In this document: positions 1-11,755 of the stretch, piece by piece
How positions within the stretch are numbered: position 1 is the first letter of the stretch
How the letters are laid out: every line of letters begins with the position of its first letter
NCBI RefSeq assembly: GCF_030272615.1
Contig: NC_081413.1
Coordinates: 99,232,239-99,296,238, forward strand
DNA: 64,000 bases
Reading direction: 5' to 3'
Source: Cryptomeria japonica
Taxonomy: Eukaryota > Streptophyta > Pinopsida > Cupressales > Cupressaceae
Made by a program: the position numbers and the translations under genes
The notes under the pieces: model-generated
Database searches by the model: none
What the model saw: the letters and a program-made list of their open reading frames with translations, nothing else
What the model was told of the DNA's origin: nothing

Positions 1-850
1 TAGTAACACATCTTCCAAAGAAACAAATCTTCCAGGAAATCACCAAACTACTATCGACATCACATACATACCTATCTTCCACTACTACTCATTATGCCAC
101 ATCCGGACCTATCCAAACCATAGGATTTGACATCAATGACAACATATGTAACATAATGCTAACATTCTCATGTTGTTTATGTCCTTTGAACTCACTTTTT
201 AGCATACACAAATGGTTAAGTAGTAATATTAGTGTTTTTGTTATCTTAATTGGTGAAACTCTAATTTCACCCACCTTACAGTCCTTAATTTTAAATGTTC
301 CAAGTAAACCTTTAGAACATCAGAATATCATGAATACATCTACAAAGATCAACAAACAAGTCAATGGTGTAGAAAATAAAATCATGAATACCCTTGAAGT
401 GTATCTAGGGACAACATTAACAAAGTGTCCATCCCAAATTGACTCATTTTACATCACTTTGTTGATAAACAACAAGTTAGTGAGGAAATGCATGATCAAA
501 TTTAGAGTTGCAATAAAAATAATACTTGTGGGGGTCATGAAAGAGTTAGGTCTATGGGTTGATAGTACTTATGGAAAATGTTGTGCCATGGCGAATAGGT
601 TAGTACTAGTCATTAGTGTCATGAATAATGTAAAATTGAAGCTAGCCTCTTTCCAGAAAGTTGTTTATAGAAAAGATATAACTGTTGTGAACATCCCTCC
701 CTAATATGGGATGATATTATAAAGGGAATGAACTACAACTATTGATGGGAATTTTTCAGCTAGACTTATCTTATGCAACAATAACTGTGATTGGAAAAGA
801 GGTCAAACTAGATAGAGAACCCAGGTCAACAGAGATAGTGGATTTTATTG
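1..850 (+). pseudogene. Decayed Ty3/gypsy gag-protease fragment
   Basis: An open stretch of 182 codons (156-704) ends in residues that resemble the second half of a plant gypsy retropepsin: VMKELGL, TYGKCCAM and DITVV..PP. After the stop at about 702 the same homology continues in plus-strand frames as NYGM, then QLDLSYATITV and KLDREPR, as expected downstream of such a protease. The catalytic DSG/DTG triad expected near 480-510 is not readable (the local text is KFRVAIK). No LTR is visible, so the element is truncated or runs off the left edge. It is a dead fragment. The family assignment is by remembered resemblance only. Confidence 0.55.
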
Positions 851-949
851 ACCTAGAATAGATGGTTTGTTTTTGTGATATAGTCTTAGGGAGCTTTAGA
901 GTTGAACCTTCACAACCTCAGTTATATATTTTTTTGACATTTTTAATAA

Positions 950-1175
950 TTGAACTTGTAAAATGTTTGAATTTGCTAGATTGTCATTTTTAAAAGTTCT
1001 TGTATTTCTTTATGTTGAATTAAATTAATTTATATAATTGATTTAATTTAATTCCCCTTCTTTTGTTCCCAACATTTTAAATCTTTTATTTGTATGTATA
1101 AAAAAACCCTGCCCAAAAAAAAAATTCTACAAAATATAAATAATAAAATACTTTGTAAATAAAATTCAATTTCAT
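950..1175. repeat. Diverged direct repeat, copy 1
   Basis: Shares blocks in the same order with 2210-2435: GCTAGATTGTCATT, a T-rich stretch, TTCCCAA.ATTTT, ATCTTTTATTT and AATTCTACAAAATATAAAT. By eye about three quarters of positions match. The copies are about 1.26 kb apart and could be old LTRs or a duplicated spacer block. Confidence 0.55.
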
Positions 1176-2209
1176 TGGGATCATGTCTCATTAACAAAGT
1201 ACTTATTTTCAATCATAAAATCCATGACAATTTAAAATATTTATTAGATTTGGAGGAGAAATTTTATGAAGAATTATGATTGTTTTAACACAATCTACTC
1301 TAGAATGAATAGATTACAAAATAGATATTGGTATCCTTATAGGACAGAATGTTTAATGGTCCTAAAATAAATATTGAATAAGACGAGGTCTCCAAATGAA
1401 GAATAAAAACTAAAAAGGAGAGAAATGATAGTTCAAAGAGGGCAATGGTTTGACTCATAGGATGTTGAAAAACACTCAAGAATTCAAATAAAAAAATTGG
1501 CATGATTTCTATGACTATCAAGGTTCCATTAATTAAGATCAATTAGCAAAGGTAATAAAGGAAGTGGCATAAGGACTTGATGTTGCATTGATTAACAAGC
1601 TCACGAAGATGAAGATCTTGTATTAGGATTTTGAAAATAAATTGATCTAATATTTCAAAGCACTCTCCAAAGTGTTGAACCTTTACATATCTCATGATGC
1701 GCACTTCAAATACTCAAATGAATTGAATCAAGGTGTCATTAAATAATCAATTGATAAATTTAAACAATATCAACAATATATTTTTAGCATGAAAAATAAA
1801 CCAATTCAAATTGGAGATACTTAAGATGAATGCGCCCTTGAAAATTTGAATGACATCCAAATGAATGTCAATTTTTATCCTTAGAGTAATGTTTTATAAT
1901 AATTTTCTTTTCATAAAACTTGTAATGTTATATTTTAATTAGTCTAAAAGTGTGTCCATAATGAAATAGTTATATTACTTATTTTAAACACTTTAAAAAA
2001 TATCAAACAAGAAGGTAAACAGTTATAAGAGGAAGGTGGCCTATTATTTTGTCTATTTATTGTTAAACCTTGGTCCATTACATAAAAATTTATAGCCAAT
2101 TTTGAAGAGATTGCAAAGAAAAAGAAAATTTTTGATCTTTTGGAGAATAAATAATTAATTCAAATCAAAATATTGTGCTTGGAATAATTGATATGGATGT
2201 TTTATTGTT

Positions 2210-2435
2210 TGAATCTTTTCTTGTAAAATCTTTGAAGTTGCTAGATTGTCATTGTTAAAAATATTTGCATTTTTCTATATTCATTTAAATTGATTTCTAT
2301 AATATATGTAATTTTATGTACATTGTCTTATTCCCAATATTTTTATCTTTTATTTTTCATATTTAAAAAATACTACCCACAAAATCAATTCTACAAAATA
2401 TAAATTGTAATATACATTGTAATTAAATTTTAGAA
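2210..2435. repeat. Diverged direct repeat, copy 2
   Basis: Partner of 950-1175, in the same orientation. It ends shortly before the poly(A) region of the P450 gene. No TG...CA termini or target duplication could be made out. Confidence 0.55.
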
Positions 2436-2546
2436 TTTCAATATATAGATAATCTTACATTTATGAAAAAATCCCCAAAACTATTACAATTTTATAGATA
2501 ACAATTTATTTACCAACATTTATCAAAATGTATATTCTTATGTGAT

Positions 2547-2552
2547 TTTATT
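2547..2552 (-). terminator. Candidate poly(A) signal of the P450 gene
   Basis: The minus strand reads AATAAA about 70 nt after the P450 stop codon, in an AT-rich 3' flank. This is a normal position for a plant near-upstream element, but such motifs are common in AT-rich DNA. Confidence 0.4.
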
Positions 2553-2619
2553 TAAAAATGCACTAATTATGGACCCACGTAACATGTCCATGCATAATGT
2601 TACAAAATTGCAAGAAGGC

Positions 2620-5242
2620 TTAATTTTGTAAATTTTGAAACGTGATTTGAGCTCCATGTAATGGTTGAAGAGTGAAAACCAATGCAGGGGCATGGATGTA
2701 GGTAGGTGAGATAGAGAAAGAGAAATGTTGCAAGATCATTATGAGTATCACCTTGGCTTCAATCAATGCAAAATTTTGTCCTATACAGGTTCTAGGTCCA
2801 AACCCAAAACTTGTGAATGCGGCAGGATGGGTAGAGGCCTTTGAAATCCCTTCACTAAATCTCAAGGGATTAAACACTTTGGCATATTTCCCCCACAACT
2901 CTTCATCATGTTGCACCATTAATGTGGGTAGCACAAGCTCTGTGCCTGCTGGGATAGTCAAATTTCCTAGTTGCATCGTTTTGTCAGCCTTTCTTGTTAA
3001 AAATGTTGCTGGAGGATAAAGCCTCAACACCTCATAAAAAATCATGTTCACCTGAAAATGAGTAACAACCATTTAATGTGAGCATCACCTAGATGCAATG
3101 AGTGCTAAGAGTACCATTCATTCTTTTGAGAGATGGGCTCTTGTGAACCACAATTCATGAAATATGTGTCAATGAGTTTGAGTCAAAAAATACATAGTTG
3201 AATCTTGATAGAAATATTATAACCATTTCATGTGGTTTGTACTCTTTATCAAAGATATAGAAATTTGTTATTGTCAAATTACTCCACACACAAAAACTTA
3301 AAGAATTAAAAAAATCTTACTAGTTTTAGGCGAGAGAGGGCCTCAAATTTTGGAATTTCTTTGTTGAAGATATGAAGAACTTCCTCCCTTGCTTGGTCTT
3401 GCCAATTCGTGTGCATTCCTAGTATAATGAGTGTCCATGTGAGTAAAGTGGCAGTAGTCTCACTTCCTGCAGTAAAGAAAGTCTTGCACTCATCAACCAT
3501 ATGTTGAAGAGATAAGCTGAGAAAATTCTTCTTGTCCTTCAATTCATTCTTATAAGCATCCATCATTAGGCCCAAAAGATCTGTGCCATAGCTATCATGA
3601 TTCTTCATTTCAACATTCTTTTTGCGATCAAATATCATCTTTGTCAATGATGTTTGAATATCCATGCCTAGCTTATTAGACCTTAAATTGCTTGGAGTGG
3701 AGAAGAACCTTCCAAAAATTTAAAAACAATAGTTAGAAAAATATTTTACATCTTAAATATAAAATGTTAACTTAATGTCCACCTTAATGATGCTCAATGA
3801 AAATACCTGAATTATAAAAATATGAATTATTCATACACCAAGATACCCAATAATGTTTTCTGTAGAATTTAAGAAAAGGTAGCATGTGTGAGAAGAAAGG
3901 AGGTACTATTCTACCTGGAACCTGGAAAATTTATTTTCACAAAACTTTTACCAACGAGAATGGCCAATTCACCTAGCATGTCAAATATATGTTTTCCTTC
4001 CTCAAAACTAGACCCAAAAGCTGTCCTGGCTATCACATCTGAAGTAACGCATTGAAATTCTTTTAATACCTCAATTTCTTTCACACCCTCACTGATTGCA
4101 TTTTTCCATTTCTCCAACATTTTGGTGGTGCTAACTGCCATCACTGGAACCATTGACTGACACAAATCTCCCAATAAGATTTCTACGTATACTTTGAATT
4201 TGAAAATATGTTTATATGACTAGTATATCCAATCAAATCAAACATAAATTAATTAATCAAATCTATTTATGTTTATGTTTTATAAGATGAAAATGAAAAG
4301 TATATCAAATCTAATAGAAATAACATATCAATAGAAACATACTCATGTTATCCTGATCATATGATTCATCTTAAGATGATGAATAGTTCTCTTGAATTAT
4401 ATAGATTATATAACAAGACAAGGAGACCCACTTAAAGAAAACGATGAATATAGACTCACCTTCAAACTTTCTAAATGAAAGGCTGGATTGAGAAGCCTTC
4501 TTTGACGAGCCCATTTCTTTCCATTGGCTTGTACAAGGCCATAACCAATTAAGGATTTCAATTCAATATTGGGCTCAGGTTTCTCGTAATGCCCAAACTT
4601 GTTTGAGAGAACCTGCTTCATAATATCTGGGTCATTAACAACAATCCTTGCCTGTGTGCCCATCCAATACGCAAATATCTTGCCTAATCACATCAAGGAA
4701 CAAGAAGATCTTATTAGTGTAATCAGATTTTTACAATTTATAAGATTGTAGCTGTTGTTTGTACGAGATTTTTCTTTTTCCAAAATCTCTAACATCTCAA
4801 AAATGATCCGAAATATGAATGATAAAAAATTGGTACACAATCAAATTCAAAAACAACAGCCACCCACAAAACTTTATCACTAAAAACATTCAACCAAATA
4901 AATTCTCCACGGGAAGTATAATAAAATAAAACTTAAGAAGTTGTTGCAGGAATCTGCACCATATCGTTTTGCCCAGACATCAATATGTGGAGCAACTACA
5001 TGTAAAATATCATGGGGTGCGATCTCCGAGGAAGTCGATTGGGCGTGCTTCTTAATTTCGAGTAATTCTTTGGTGCTTCCATATAAGAGCTTGTATGGTG
5101 ATCCACGAATGCCCTGATTTCGAAGGAACTTCTGTGTGCGAAGAGGCACCCACCATATTTTCACCACGATATTCACCAATACAGTCGTCAATATGATACC
5201 CACAAAGCTCAAAACCCTCCACCAGGAAAGATTCAGATCCAT
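2620..5242 (-). CDS. Cytochrome P450, CYP72 clan, five exons
   Basis: Predicted exons on the minus strand are 5242-4960, 4683-4460, 4156-3915, 3708-3321 and 3051-2620, each bounded by GT/AG with matching phases. They sum to 1,569 nt (522 aa), normal for a P450. Visible are an N-terminal membrane anchor (about residues 8-30), a C-helix WARQR (W152), an I-helix AGSETT (about 330-335), the K-helix EVLR (386-389), an FNPLRF segment (439-444) and the heme loop FGFGPRTCIG with Cys468 as thiolate ligand. The enzyme should be an ER-bound monooxygenase using NADPH-P450 reductase. The C-terminal LHGAQI and the FNPxRF..GISKA..HP pattern point to the CYP72 clan (CYP72/CYP709/CYP749-like). The substrate is unknown; members of this clan act on hormones and terpenoids. 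The glutamate of the PERF motif is leucine here, a replacement also seen in CYP709-type enzymes. No frameshift or stop was found in the exons. Confidence 0.9.
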
Positions 5243-5315
5243 CTCTATGTTGCAGAAAACCTATTTTCCTGCAACTCAAGGGCTCCTTTGTGTTAATAGG
5301 AATCAAGAACTGCCA

Positions 5316-5325
5316 TCTATAAATA
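5316..5325 (-). promoter_or_regulatory. Candidate TATA box of the P450 gene
   Basis: The minus strand reads TTATTTATAG about 75-80 nt upstream of the ATG at 5242. This leaves room for a leader of roughly 45-50 nt. It is the only TATA-like string at a suitable distance. Confidence 0.35.
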
Positions 5326-5349
5326 ATCATTCTGCTTCATTATATTAAA

Positions 5350-7308
5350 AAAAAAATCCTGAATTAATAAATCTATATACAACGTCAAGTGCTAACGGAC
5401 AGGGGAAAAGTAATAATAGAACAATGAAAGGGACGAATGGTTCAATGCATGCTTGGCATATTCCTATTCGAGGGTGAGAGATTGGATGTTGTTAAATGTC
5501 TGGAACGATGATATCTTTCTGTCTTTAGTAATGTCTTCCGTAATCACCGTCTCATCTCCTAGATATCACAGTCATTATATGTAGCATATTGCGTTAATAT
5601 CAAAGGAGAAATGTTTTAATGGCATATTGCCTTGGCCGGCACATATTCTTATCAGGAGAAGGTTCGAACGTCACCTCATTGTAGAGTAGGCCCTTCATGT
5701 TGTAGTGGGGGTTCATTTTTGAAGTTTTACTTGAAGTCTTTTACTTCTAGATAGTGTTGGATCGTTATAGTGGTGTCTCGTGCACTATGATTATGGTCCC
5801 TCTGTCACTGAAGCCCTCTGTCACTGAAGCTATTCGTGGGTGTCATTAAGGATGTAACTAGTTTGCTTATGGCAATTAGATATTCATTCTCGGGCATCTC
5901 TTATAAATAAAGATTGTGTTTGGTGAGAATGGTCCTAGTCCACTAGCTATTGTTTTTCTTATCCTTCAATTTTTGGTGGTAGGATTACTATCTAGAAGTT
6001 CTCTTAACTAGTTCTTACTATTTCTTATATTCAAGTTGTGACCAAAGATAAACAAGATGTTGATGCACTCTTGGTCTTCTGGTGAAACTGAGTGGTTACA
6101 AATGTCCACTAAGGATCAAGCTTTCTTGAGTGCAAGGCCTCGATATCATAAGGGACGAGGTCAGCATCGTGCCCAAGCAAGTTTGGTGCAATGGATACCT
6201 CTTAGACCTTGGCTCTTAAATAGTTGGATTTCAGCCTATGGCTCGTGCTCTTGTATTAGATTGCTAAAGGATTCAACATTTGATAAAAAAAACCCTCGAA
6301 TAAAAATATACAAACAAGATGGTAAAGATAGTTGGGACCCTCCCATGGAAACTTCAGACCTTATTAATGCATGGAGTAAACCAAATGATTGAGACCCACC
6401 ACTTCCTCCCCTTGCTCTTGTTCTCACATATTGGCTTATTGTATTTGTGTTATTTTGTTATTATGTTTTGTTCTAGGCTAATTGTTTGGAGTTCATGCAC
6501 CATTTTTACAAATATATACAACATTTTATAAATGGTAATATAAACATCATTCATCAAAAAAAATGTGAAAATGAATTTTCAATTTTATTGTTACTTGATG
6601 GTTCGTAAATAAATTGAAGTTGGACAAAGGTTCAACGTGGTTTTATTTAGTAAAGGAAAGCTTTAAAAGGTATTGGGAATTTGAATTTTTTTAAATGAAA
6701 GATATTACAGTGCATGAGGGATTATAAGGAAGTTAGGAAGGTGTCAAGAATGGTACGGGACATCTTAGGGAGATTTTGAAACAAGTTACAAACCTCCAAG
6801 TGAATTGGAAAGCATAATCTAGAAAGACATGTGTCAGAGAAGGGGTTTTGTTTTTATAGAGTACTAAATATACCCTAAAGAGAAATTATAACACCTATTG
6901 TGCATGGTTGTAATAATTGAACAAGGAGAAAATAAACTCTTGCTAAAATTTTCACCCATTAAATAGTTTCTTTGGGGTAATCCTTGTGTTGAAGTTTTGT
7001 TATTTGAGAGTTTTTTAGTTTTTTCTTGTATATTATGTACGTACCTCTTACAATATCAACACTTGAATGTATATAGTTAGTTATAATAACAATGTGAATA
7101 TAAGAAAATCCAAAAATATGCACCCTCATGGCTCACCTACTATATCTAGGGTATATACATAGAAATGGTGGGCTTAAAAGAGGTCAAAAGTGGCCACTTT
7201 GCTCCTAAAATTAGTAAAATTTGTTTTAGATGAAAAATTGAGAATAGTTGAATGCTCAAATTTTTAAAATGTGGCAAGAACAAGAAAAAGTTACCAAATT
7301 TTGATATT
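5350..7308. other. Spacer; possible truncated retroposon tail
   Basis: No gene is recognised. A 111-codon open frame (6057-6392, +) has no family features. A T-rich segment of about 6400-6540 runs into an oligo(A) string (about 6553-6561), as a 5'-truncated LINE-like 3' end might. GGTTCGAACG at 5661-5670 matches a Pol III B box, but no convincing A box precedes it. A 16-bp unit (CCCTCTGTCACTGAAG) is duplicated in tandem near 5808-5840. Confidence 0.25.
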
Positions 7309-8330
7309 GTAATTCTTTGAATTTGTAACAATTAGGAATGTTTTGTTTGCACCTAAAAGTGAACATTGGGTCTCTCTACAATAGCCTATTTTTTTTTTCA
7401 AATCTAATTCATTTGACCATGCTAATAATGAATGCATTCTTATAAAATGTTTCAATTAAGAGCAATGTAAAGGTGCTAATAGGCATGCACTAGCACATTG
7501 GGGTAGGTTAGTGAATGAAAATGGAGGCCACATTTCATTCCCTGGGTATCTCAATATTTTTTGGCTACATTGCATTGAAATAAACTCTTGAGAACCCTAG
7601 GAGAAAAATATTGTTGATTTTGTTGTAATTCTTAGAATTTGTGGCATCTAAGAATATCTCATTTGCTCTTACATGTGCATATCAAGTCCCTCTATAATAT
7701 CCTATCACATTTTTTTTCAACTTTAGACTGTTTTATAATGCCAACAATGAATAGATTCTTTTAAAATGTCTCATTTATGAGTAGCGTAAAGGTACCAATA
7801 GCTACATTTTTCTTCTGGACATTATGGGACTGAATCGAGAATACGAGAACATCAAAGTGGGACAATGAATTCTATTAGATTCCTCATTTTATTCCCTATG
7901 TATCTTAATCCTTTCATAATACATTGGTGTGAGATGGTATTCTTTGGGCCATAGGAGAAAAAAGTTGTCAAGCATTTGCCTAGTTACTCTTTCAAACTAT
8001 GGAACCTATAAATTTATCATTTACACTTATAGGTGGATGTTAGGTCCGCTATAATGTCCTTAGTTTTTGTCTACTCTAGACCATTTGATTCTACCAACAG
8101 GGAATGCATTATTGTAAAATTTCTCATTGGAAAGTAGTGTAAAGATGCCAATCGCCATATTTCGTTTCTACACCTTGTGGAACTAAATTAACAATCTCAA
8201 CACATCGAGGTGTTCTAGTGAATGATAGTGGATGCCTTGTTTAGTCCCTTGGATCTCTTGATCCTTCCATGCTATATTACAGTTAGACAATCTCTTGAGA
8301 GCCCTAAGAGCAACTAAGTCACCCAATTTC
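7309..8330. repeat. Three-unit diverged tandem repeat, about 340 bp period
   Basis: Units begin near 7309, 7624 and 7984. Each contains, in order: TT.GAA.TT.TG.., a 'CT.TA.AAT..CCTA' block, a T-run, TTTGA.....CCAACAATGAATGCATT..T.TAAAAT, AGTGTAAAGGTGCCAATAG, a CATTTCATTCCCTGGGTATCT block and CTCTTGAGAGCCCTAGGAG. The first unit is about 40 bp shorter, lacking part of the middle. The units differ at many positions. No coding potential. Confidence 0.65.
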
Positions 8331-8637
8331 TTTACGAGTCTAGTCACATAAAGATAGTTTCTTGTGCAACACTAAAAGTATGCAAAAAGGGAACATGATT
8401 CATCATATAGATAACTAAGGCACTTTCTTATAACTTGATCATATATATAGATAAATTAAAATAAGTAAAATAAATATTAATTATTTGAATTAACTCACAT
8501 TGACTTTTACATGTATCTTACACTCTCATTGTACACATCAAACCACATAGAATTTAAATATATCAAATAAAAATAATAATTATGTCATTTGTGATCATAA
8601 TGGATCCTCATATATATAATATACAAAAATTATACAT
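8331..8637. other. AT-rich spacer
   Basis: Nothing recognisable; ATATAT runs only. Confidence 0.5.
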
Positions 8638-9368
8638 TGTTGGGAAATAAACAAGTTCAATACCAAATATTATGAAGATAAATCTCTATACAATAAACCA
8701 ATCAAAGGATGAGATAAAAGGCTTAGATAGATATAACATGAAAAATTGAAATTCATATGCAAATCTGAAAAATTAATATTCCTTAATGTGGGAAATCAAG
8801 ACTAGATCCTACTTCTTAATGATGTCAAAAATCAATATGTCTATCATGATTAATAAGCCTATCTTATGTGAACTTAAAATAAAAATAAATAATGATTGAC
8901 AGATCAACATAAGATAGCAACAATAAGGCATAAATTAGCAACATAGAATCAAAACATAACATAGAATTTACGTAAAGAAACCCTTGCAAGAAAAAACTCC
9001 ACCAAGATGATATGAAAAGCTTGCATCCTAAAAAATAAATGTTCTTACAATACAATCACTTTTATTCTCCTATTTTCCTCCACTATAGAAATACCTATGT
9101 ACATGTGAACAACCTCCTTATGCCTCCCACTTGTCCTTATTTAGGATGTAGAGAAACTCTACATTCAATTGTTTCTTCCTATTCTATGCCCAAAAGACTA
9201 AATTTGTAGAATTGCAAGAGCTCCAAAACCACCAATAAAGATGTTCAAAGAATCCCCTTCATTCCTCATGACAACAAAACTTGGAATGCATTCATAGAAC
9301 ACAAAAAGACATAGGTTTTGGCTCCTAAGCTTTCCCTCCAACTTGGGCATCCATTCTTGCAAGATAAT
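8638..9368. repeat. Repeat G1, left part (old LTR-like repeat)
   Basis: Begins with TGTTGGG, a typical LTR-type terminus. It contains an LTR-like stretch near 8970-9010 (ACGTAAAGAAACCC...AAAAACTCCACC). From about 9232 (TAAAGATGTTCAAAGAAT) it aligns with 49946 onward in G2. It continues, across element A, at 15773. Confidence 0.5.
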
Positions 9369-10138
9369 TGTAGACACTCAAAATTGTCCAGTCTAATTAA
9401 ATAAATATTTTATTTATTTAATTATCTAAGCCTAATTCTTCTATTAATTAAATAAATTTTTATTTATTTAATTAATTCATTTATCCCCTTCTAGCCTTAT
9501 TTCTCATTTGAATAAATACATTTATTTATTTAAATTATCCTTTTCCTAAATTGAATAAATATTTTATTTATTTAATTACCTCATTTCTTCTATTAATTAA
9601 ATAAATCTTTATTTATTTAATTAATTCATTAGCTTTTTCTACACATGACACGTCATTCATCTCTTAATTCCTACACTACCTACCTCTTTCATTATTTTGG
9701 TATTTCTTTTACCTACCCTCTAATCCTAGCCGACCTCTCTTTTTACACCTCTCAATCTTATCCCTCCATTTTATATTGTGTCTTCTATTTAAGGAGATGC
9801 TTCCTTCATTGTCAAAACCCTAATGACTAATCTTGAAGACTTGGCTACACTACGATCCTACTTGCAACCACATTCCGTTCTTTGTTGAGCTCTTGTGCAT
9901 ATAAAAAATCTGAGAGCAAATATATCAAGCAAGATCAATGGAGATAGGAAGAATGGAGATCAAAACCCTATTGGACATGTGAAGGTATAATCTTTGTGAT
10001 TTCATGTGATTTGCATTGTCTTAGGTAATCTTCATATGTTATGGTGGATCTTTGTTGATTGTTAGGCTAGGGTTTTGTGGTTGGATTCATTTAGCCTTTC
10101 AATATTGTTATTATTGTTGTCCATTTTCACCATACACA
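9369..10138 (+). repeat. Element A, 5' LTR (770 bp)
   Basis: Starts TGTAGACACTC and ends CCATACACA. At 9396-9630 it holds five consecutive AT-rich inverted repeats of the ATTAAATAAATA...TATTTATTTAAT kind. A purine-poor block and a probable leader (ATTTAAGGAG, AAAACCCTAATGACTAATC) follow. Confidence 0.93.
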
Positions 10139-10141
10139 TTT

Positions 10142-10161
10142 TGGCACACCCGGTGGGACTC
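10142..10161 (+). other. Element A primer binding site
   Basis: TGGCACACCCGGTGGGACTC starts 3 bp after the LTR. Its complement ends in ...GUGCCA and carries GAGUCCC, as a tRNA T-arm and acceptor end would. The exact tRNA was not identified. Confidence 0.75.
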
Positions 10162-10226
10162 GGTGACACAAAAAAATTGAAAAATCCAAAAAAGTAAAGA
10201 GAAATAAATTCGTCCAACGGTGAAAA

Positions 10227-10281
10227 CCACTTCGGTGGCGCCCTGGGCAAGTACCATGGTGAAAATTGGGTCACCAGCGCC
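10227..10281 (+). other. Element A leader RNA hairpins
   Basis: CCAC-TTCG-GTGG (10227-10238) forms a perfect stem with a UUCG tetraloop closed by C-G. It overlaps an alternative stem GGCGCCCTGG (10237-10246) with CCAGCGCC (10274-10281). The position just after the PBS is where packaging/dimerisation signals of LTR elements lie; that function is inferred. Confidence 0.45.
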
Positions 10282-11755
10282 ATGTGTAGAGACATTGCTC
10301 CTCCCTCCTTCAGGATTCTCTTTCATCATTTCACTTTGCACACACTCACAACCTATTCACTCACAATAAACTTACCCATTCCCATCATGGCTTGTTATTG
10401 ATCTGCTTAAGATTGGTTAGCCATTCATAATAAACCCCCTTTTTCACTCCCTTTTCATCCATAATAAGTCAAATCCTATCTGTGGCTAAGGCAATTCCTA
10501 CGTCTAGTAATGGGTGTGGAACTGAGAACATCACATGTTTTGAGGAGTATAGTTTCTTCCCGCTTCCTTCAAGTCTATCCGCGCACAATCCGCAATAAAG
10601 CAATATTTGCATCACAGATCTGCAATAAAGTTTCGTCTTCTCCGCAATAAAGTATCAGTTTCATGGATTCAATTAGTTTTAGATGAGACAGCAGCAACAA
10701 TGGGCTTCAACAAATCAAATCTTTCAACAGACTCAGACAATATATGGTTCAGTGCTATCTATCCTTTTTGTGAAAGTAAACATTGTGACCACAATCAAAA
10801 TAAGACTTATATAAGTGACAAGAGACACTAAACTTGAGGACTACAGTGGATGTTGGTGTCGAGTCTTGGTTTTCTTTTGATTTCATCTTTTGGTGACATG
10901 TCTTTTAGCTTTTCCGGGATGTCTCTGACTAGAGATTCTATCTCCAGGATGTCTTTGACTAGAAAGGCGAGGATGGGGTATCGTCACCTATTTGTATTTG
11001 CTGTCTGTGGATTGTCTCTTAGTAATGCTATGACTTGTCCAAGGATATGAGGACACTGTGAGTCTAGTATGAACTGGGGCATTCCTTGTTTGTGACTGTC
11101 TTATCTCCATGCAAACAGGTACAATGACTTTCTAGGTCGAACATATGCCTCAATTGTCATAACCTACTTGCCATAATAAAGCTCAATGATGATAACGCAC
11201 AAGAAGCTCTTTCACTTTCATATCTTCTATCTTTCATCCCCCTTTCTTGATTGACTTCCATCGTCCTTCTCGAGTCCACGTAGCCTGCTATCACATGACT
11301 GAGTATAATGACACACCAAAAACATTTGCATTTCATGTAGTTTACACCTGCATTACCACATATAAGCATTTCATACATACATATAGATATCACAAATGCA
11401 TCACATCCTGCACACAACACCTATTAGCACAATTTACATTTGCATTATCATATTCATCTGCATTACATACATTCACATTTGCATCACGCATACACATATA
11501 AAACATAAAAGAACAAAAATATTGCATTGCATCATATACATATTTGCATCCATATCATAAAACATACATTATAAGAACATCTCATCACATAGGTACACAT
11601 GCATATAGCTGCCGCAAAATGAATCATCTCTCATATATATAATAAAAAATGTCATGATACAATGATGTCAAAAATCATATGGCTACAAAATCACCCGCAG
11701 GTGTCTACAATACAAAAAAATGGTACAAATACTGATACAAGGGAGCCCTCTATGG
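10282..11755. other. Element A non-coding interior
   Basis: No gag-like frame follows the leader. The stretch 11330-11650 is rich in CATTTGCATCACATA-like strings; the region beyond the PMD stop in element B (about 55850-56350) looks like its reverse complement in composition. Confidence 0.5.

Larger units (their letters stand above)
851..2546. other. AT-rich intergenic spacer, no gene recognised
   Basis: Reading frames are short and stop-rich. The only structure I see is a pair of diverged direct repeats, listed separately. The middle part (about 1550-1760) has a faintly coding-like composition but matches nothing I know. Confidence 0.6.

Noticed and set aside
2741-3019. 92-codon plus frame across the last P450 exon
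   Set aside because: Complementary shadow of the P450 coding strand.
5661-5670. Pol III B-box match suggesting a tRNA gene or SINE
   Set aside because: No tRNA cloverleaf can be drawn, the A-box region fits poorly, and no target duplication or second copy was seen.
6057-6392. 111-codon plus-strand frame as a host gene
   Set aside because: No recognisable domain, no splice or promoter context, and the region resembles a decayed retroposon tail.
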